A stretch of 52,993 nucleotides of DNA. It comes from an uncultured Geobacteraceae bacterium (lineage in GTDB: Bacteria > Desulfobacterota > Desulfuromonadia > Geobacterales > Pseudopelobacteraceae). Positions 50,898-52,993 of the stretch are shown in pieces. The notes beneath the pieces were generated by a model. The model made no database searches. It was not told the origin of the DNA and worked only from the letters and a program-made list of their open reading frames with translations. Location of the stretch: positions 1 through 52,993 of the forward strand of contig CAIOXL010000032.1 of the NCBI GenBank assembly GCA_903862245.1. Reading direction: 5' to 3'. Within the stretch, counting starts at the first letter, position 1. Every line of letters begins with the position of its first letter. A program made the position numbers and the translations under genes.

Positions 50898-52555
50898 TTC
50901 GCATACACCGGCACAAACTCAAGCGGTACTGTGCTTTCAGCCGTATCGAGAAGTCTTTTTAAGTCGGGTCGGATGTTGGAGTATGTCTGGATAAGGTTAG
51001 CCGCTGCCTGTGAGTCCCCCTCACCTTCAATGGTAATCAGGATGATCAGCAGCTTACGGATCGCTGCCGTCATTTTGGCTACATCCATGGTGAAACGGTT
51101 GGTGGCGGAATCATACACCAGAGCACCCTCATCTACGAATATGTTCCAGGCTGCGGACCGGATGACACCATAGGCGGAACCCATACCGAAACGGATCGAG
51201 CGAAGCGATTCCGCCATGAATCCTGCGTAATATGGGCCGAGCGGTGCGGTGATAATTCCCTTATCTATGAGGTATTGGAGGTTGTACAGCCCGCCGATAT
51301 CAGCTTTCCCTTCTTCGATTGGCGAATAATATTGCCCCAACGCCTCACGAGGTGTCATGGTCTGGCCGTTTTTCACAACTTCGCGTGGCCCCAGAGTATG
51401 ACAGACCTCGTGCATCAGTACCCAGGTGAAATAGGCCTCATGCTTGATCATCGCGGTTACTGCAGGATCGAGAATCACCTGGGCCAACGGTTCCAGAACC
51501 ACCGTGCGACGGGTAATCAGATAATTCCCCATCATCACCTTTTTAGACCCTTTTTTTGCCCAAACTTTTGGGTCGTTGGGCAGGCTGAAGGCAACCGGCT
51601 CCATGATAGCCCGCCCCTGGCCGGAACGTCGGATATCATCGGCAAGGAGCAGCGGCATCATTGTTTTCGAGTCATATACCGGTTTATATTTCGGGTCAAC
51701 CGGCAGGTTTTCCTGCAATGCCGGACCGGTAGATTTGTATTTTAAGAGTTGCTCAGCGGCGGCCTGGTCAACGATTAAGACATTGGCCTTGTAAAACGCT
51801 TTCTGCCCGTAAAGCTGGTCATCATAGGTTTCATGGGGGCCGATGCTGACATCTATGTTGGAGTCGAGATCAAGCCAGGCGAGATCGGCTTCAAAGTAAT
51901 CGTCACTGCGCAGTGCCTGGGCCTGCAGCCGCAGATATTTTGTCAGGGTTGTGTTTTGAGAAAGCTCGGCAGCCTCGTAGAGCAGTAAAGCGGCAGGATC
52001 CACAAATGCCGCATATTCCTGATGGTATGGTATCGTCACCAGCTTATCGCCACTCCGTCGAACCACGGTGAAAGGATTGAGCAAAGCATCCTTTTCAGAC
52101 GGATGGGCCGCGATATAGGCGTCCAACTCGCTTTTGGTCAGATCAGCCGGGTAAACATACCCGCCGGGGGGACGCTTCTCCGTGCCGGCAAAGGACGCAA
52201 AGTCCAGAAACCGGTCCCACCGTCCGTAGTTGGCGTCGAGCATGGAATAAGCCGCCTTTTCCAGCGGGGTAACAGCCGAAGCAAGACTGCGCCACAATTT
52301 TTCACCTTCCGGATCTACCTGCTGCCAGAAAGCAGCATCCATGTAAGCGGACGCCAGCACCATTTTCGCCAACACGGCTTTTTCCCATTCCTGCAGTTTG
52401 TCGTAGAGCGGACTCTGTGACATGTCTTTCGCCGGCAGTTTTGCGGCACGCACAATAATGTCAGGAGAATAAATAGAGCCGCCGCTATTGCTACCGCTGC
52501 AACCACAAACAAGAAACAAAGCCATAATTGAGCCAGCCAACAACATTCTGTTCAT
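50894..52555 (-). CDS. Lipoprotein peptidase, M49 (dipeptidyl peptidase III)-like
   Basis: The 553-residue protein has a lipobox (VCGC) and an M49-like core with WVLMHEVCHTLGP (variant of HELLGH) and SPIEEGKADIGG (the EExxAD second zinc-binding motif), both metal-binding patterns of dipeptidyl peptidase III relatives. The N-terminal half is helical (LQEWEKAVLAKMVLASAYMDAAFWQQV). It should cleave short peptides at the cell surface. AGAGG precedes the ATG by about six bases. It is the first of a coupled pair with the nitrilase-like gene. Confidence 0.85.
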   Translation of the reverse strand: MNRMLLAGSIMALFLVCGCSGSNSGGSIYSPDIIVRAAKLPAKDMSQSPLYDKLQEWEKAVLAKMVLASAYMDAAFWQQVDPEGEKLWRSLASAVTPLEKAAYSMLDANYGRWDRFLDFASFAGTEKRPPGGYVYPADLTKSELDAYIAAHPSEKDALLNPFTVVRRSGDKLVTIPYHQEYAAFVDPAALLLYEAAELSQNTTLTKYLRLQAQALRSDDYFEADLAWLDLDSNIDVSIGPHETYDDQLYGQKAFYKANVLIVDQAAAEQLLKYKSTGPALQENLPVDPKYKPVYDSKTMMPLLLADDIRRSGQGRAIMEPVAFSLPNDPKVWAKKGSKKVMMGNYLITRRTVVLEPLAQVILDPAVTAMIKHEAYFTWVLMHEVCHTLGPREVVKNGQTMTPREALGQYYSPIEEGKADIGGLYNLQYLIDKGIITAPLGPYYAGFMAESLRSIRFGMGSAYGVIRSAAWNIFVDEGALVYDSATNRFTMDVAKMTAAIRKLLIILITIEGEGDSQAAANLIQTYSNIRPDLKRLLDTAESTVPLEFVPVYAK

Positions 52556-52865
52556 AAATCACCTCTTGATGGCATTAAATTGTTTAGTCATGCGAGGCAA
52601 TAATCTGCCCTATTTGACTAAAGTACAACTGTTTAACACGCTGACCTCACGGGCAAATACCGGCAACGTCTTTGCCAAATTATGAGATGCTCTGGTGAAG
52701 GTTTAGTGTTGACAGGGGAATCTGTTTGATAGTTCGAGAAGCTCTTGGCAGAGTTCCGCTGATTTTACTGCAACAAAATCATTTTCCTTTCACTCCTGGT
52801 GAACTTGCCGTCAAATCGGTTAGAAAGATGCTTGAACATCCTGGTTCCAAGTATATACTTAGTTT
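52556..52865. other. Intergenic stretch upstream of the M49-like gene
   Basis: No convincing gene is visible. A 68-codon frame at 52726-52932 has no ribosome site and runs through the presumed IS edge, so it is probably spurious. The minus-strand promoter of the peptidase gene should lie near 52570-52640, but no clear -35/-10 pair stands out. Confidence 0.4.
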
Positions 52866-52993
52866 GCCTAGGAGTCTGTCGGGCTTTATAGCATCGAGTC
52901 CGGCATATCGGTTGTTTCATAAACTGGCGTAACAGTCTGATATTATTGATATAAAGGTTGTTTTTCGCTTGCGTTTTTACTGATTTTAGTGTA
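52866..52993. mobile_element. Possible edge of an insertion sequence
   Basis: From CCTAGGAGTCTGTCGGGC on, the sequence has the look of an IS terminus (GAGTCTGTCGGGC-type inverted ends as in several transposase families), followed by AT-rich DNA running off the window. No transposase start lies within the window. The assignment rests on pattern memory only. Confidence 0.25.

Noticed and set aside
52726..52932. A 68-codon frame near the right edge
   Set aside because: It starts at TTG without a ribosome site and runs across sequence that looks like the edge of an insertion sequence.

Overview
The window looks like chromosomal core and accessory DNA from a member of the Geobacterales (Desulfuromonadia, the former Geobacter-type deltaproteobacteria). 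This rests on gene content and protein style: an MglB/MglA pair, an octaheme nitrite reductase, a NrfJ-like lipoprotein, orphan B12-binding radical SAM proteins, a CIRCE-controlled groESL operon, LpxH, and many small lipoproteins. GC content is moderate by eye. Genus-level placement is inference. No rRNA operon, prophage or CRISPR array was found.

Layout. 1-1000: decayed DNA with a truncated PGPGW-type membrane protein gene, a long imperfect hairpin and tRNA-Arg(ACG). 1098-9590: housekeeping genes, namely HNH nuclease plus HAD phosphatase, isochorismatase-like hydrolase, FMN reductase, Tpx and NUDIX, a glycosyltransferase, DUF2288 and YceH proteins, and an inner-membrane protein-fabI-hflX run. 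9654-18786: two radical SAM proteins, lipoproteins, YchJ, UbiE/MenG, a fused diadenylate cyclase-YbbR protein and a LysM-NlpC/P60 hydrolase. 18914-26653: a deacetylase, a universal stress protein, an IclR regulator, polA, a release-factor-like protein, an acyltransferase and RNase HI. 26673-35572: tRNA-Ser(GCT), mglB-mglA, a LOG protein, a transpeptidase, lpxH, and a UPF0158-permease-copA run.

The most distinctive stretch is 36663-43772. It holds a rubrerythrin-like protein, a bcp peroxiredoxin gene broken by an internal deletion, and a nitrite-reduction operon: a 4Fe-4S ferredoxin plus an octaheme enzyme with one CxxCK and seven CxxCH sites and a Tyr-x-Cys motif. A TTGAC-N4-GTCAA palindrome of FNR/HcpR type lies upstream, and a 12-codon leader ORF overlaps the ferredoxin start. 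Downstream come a MITE-like palindromic element, a PrcB-like protein, a 34-residue membrane peptide, and a tightly coupled four-lipoprotein operon (CsgG-like, PEGA-like, DUF4810, DUF799).

43851-52993: another deacetylase, a radical SAM protein, groES-groEL with a sigma-70 promoter and CIRCE operator, a TnpB-only IS200/IS605-type element with hairpin ends, and a coupled pair of lipoproteins (M49-like peptidase and nitrilase-like amidase). The last 130 bases resemble the edge of an insertion sequence.

For a reader looking for something new, the best candidates are the octaheme reductase operon with its control region, the cyclase-YbbR fusion carrying a C10 tract, the CsgG-type lipoprotein operon, and the lone TnpB with its presumptive guide RNA.
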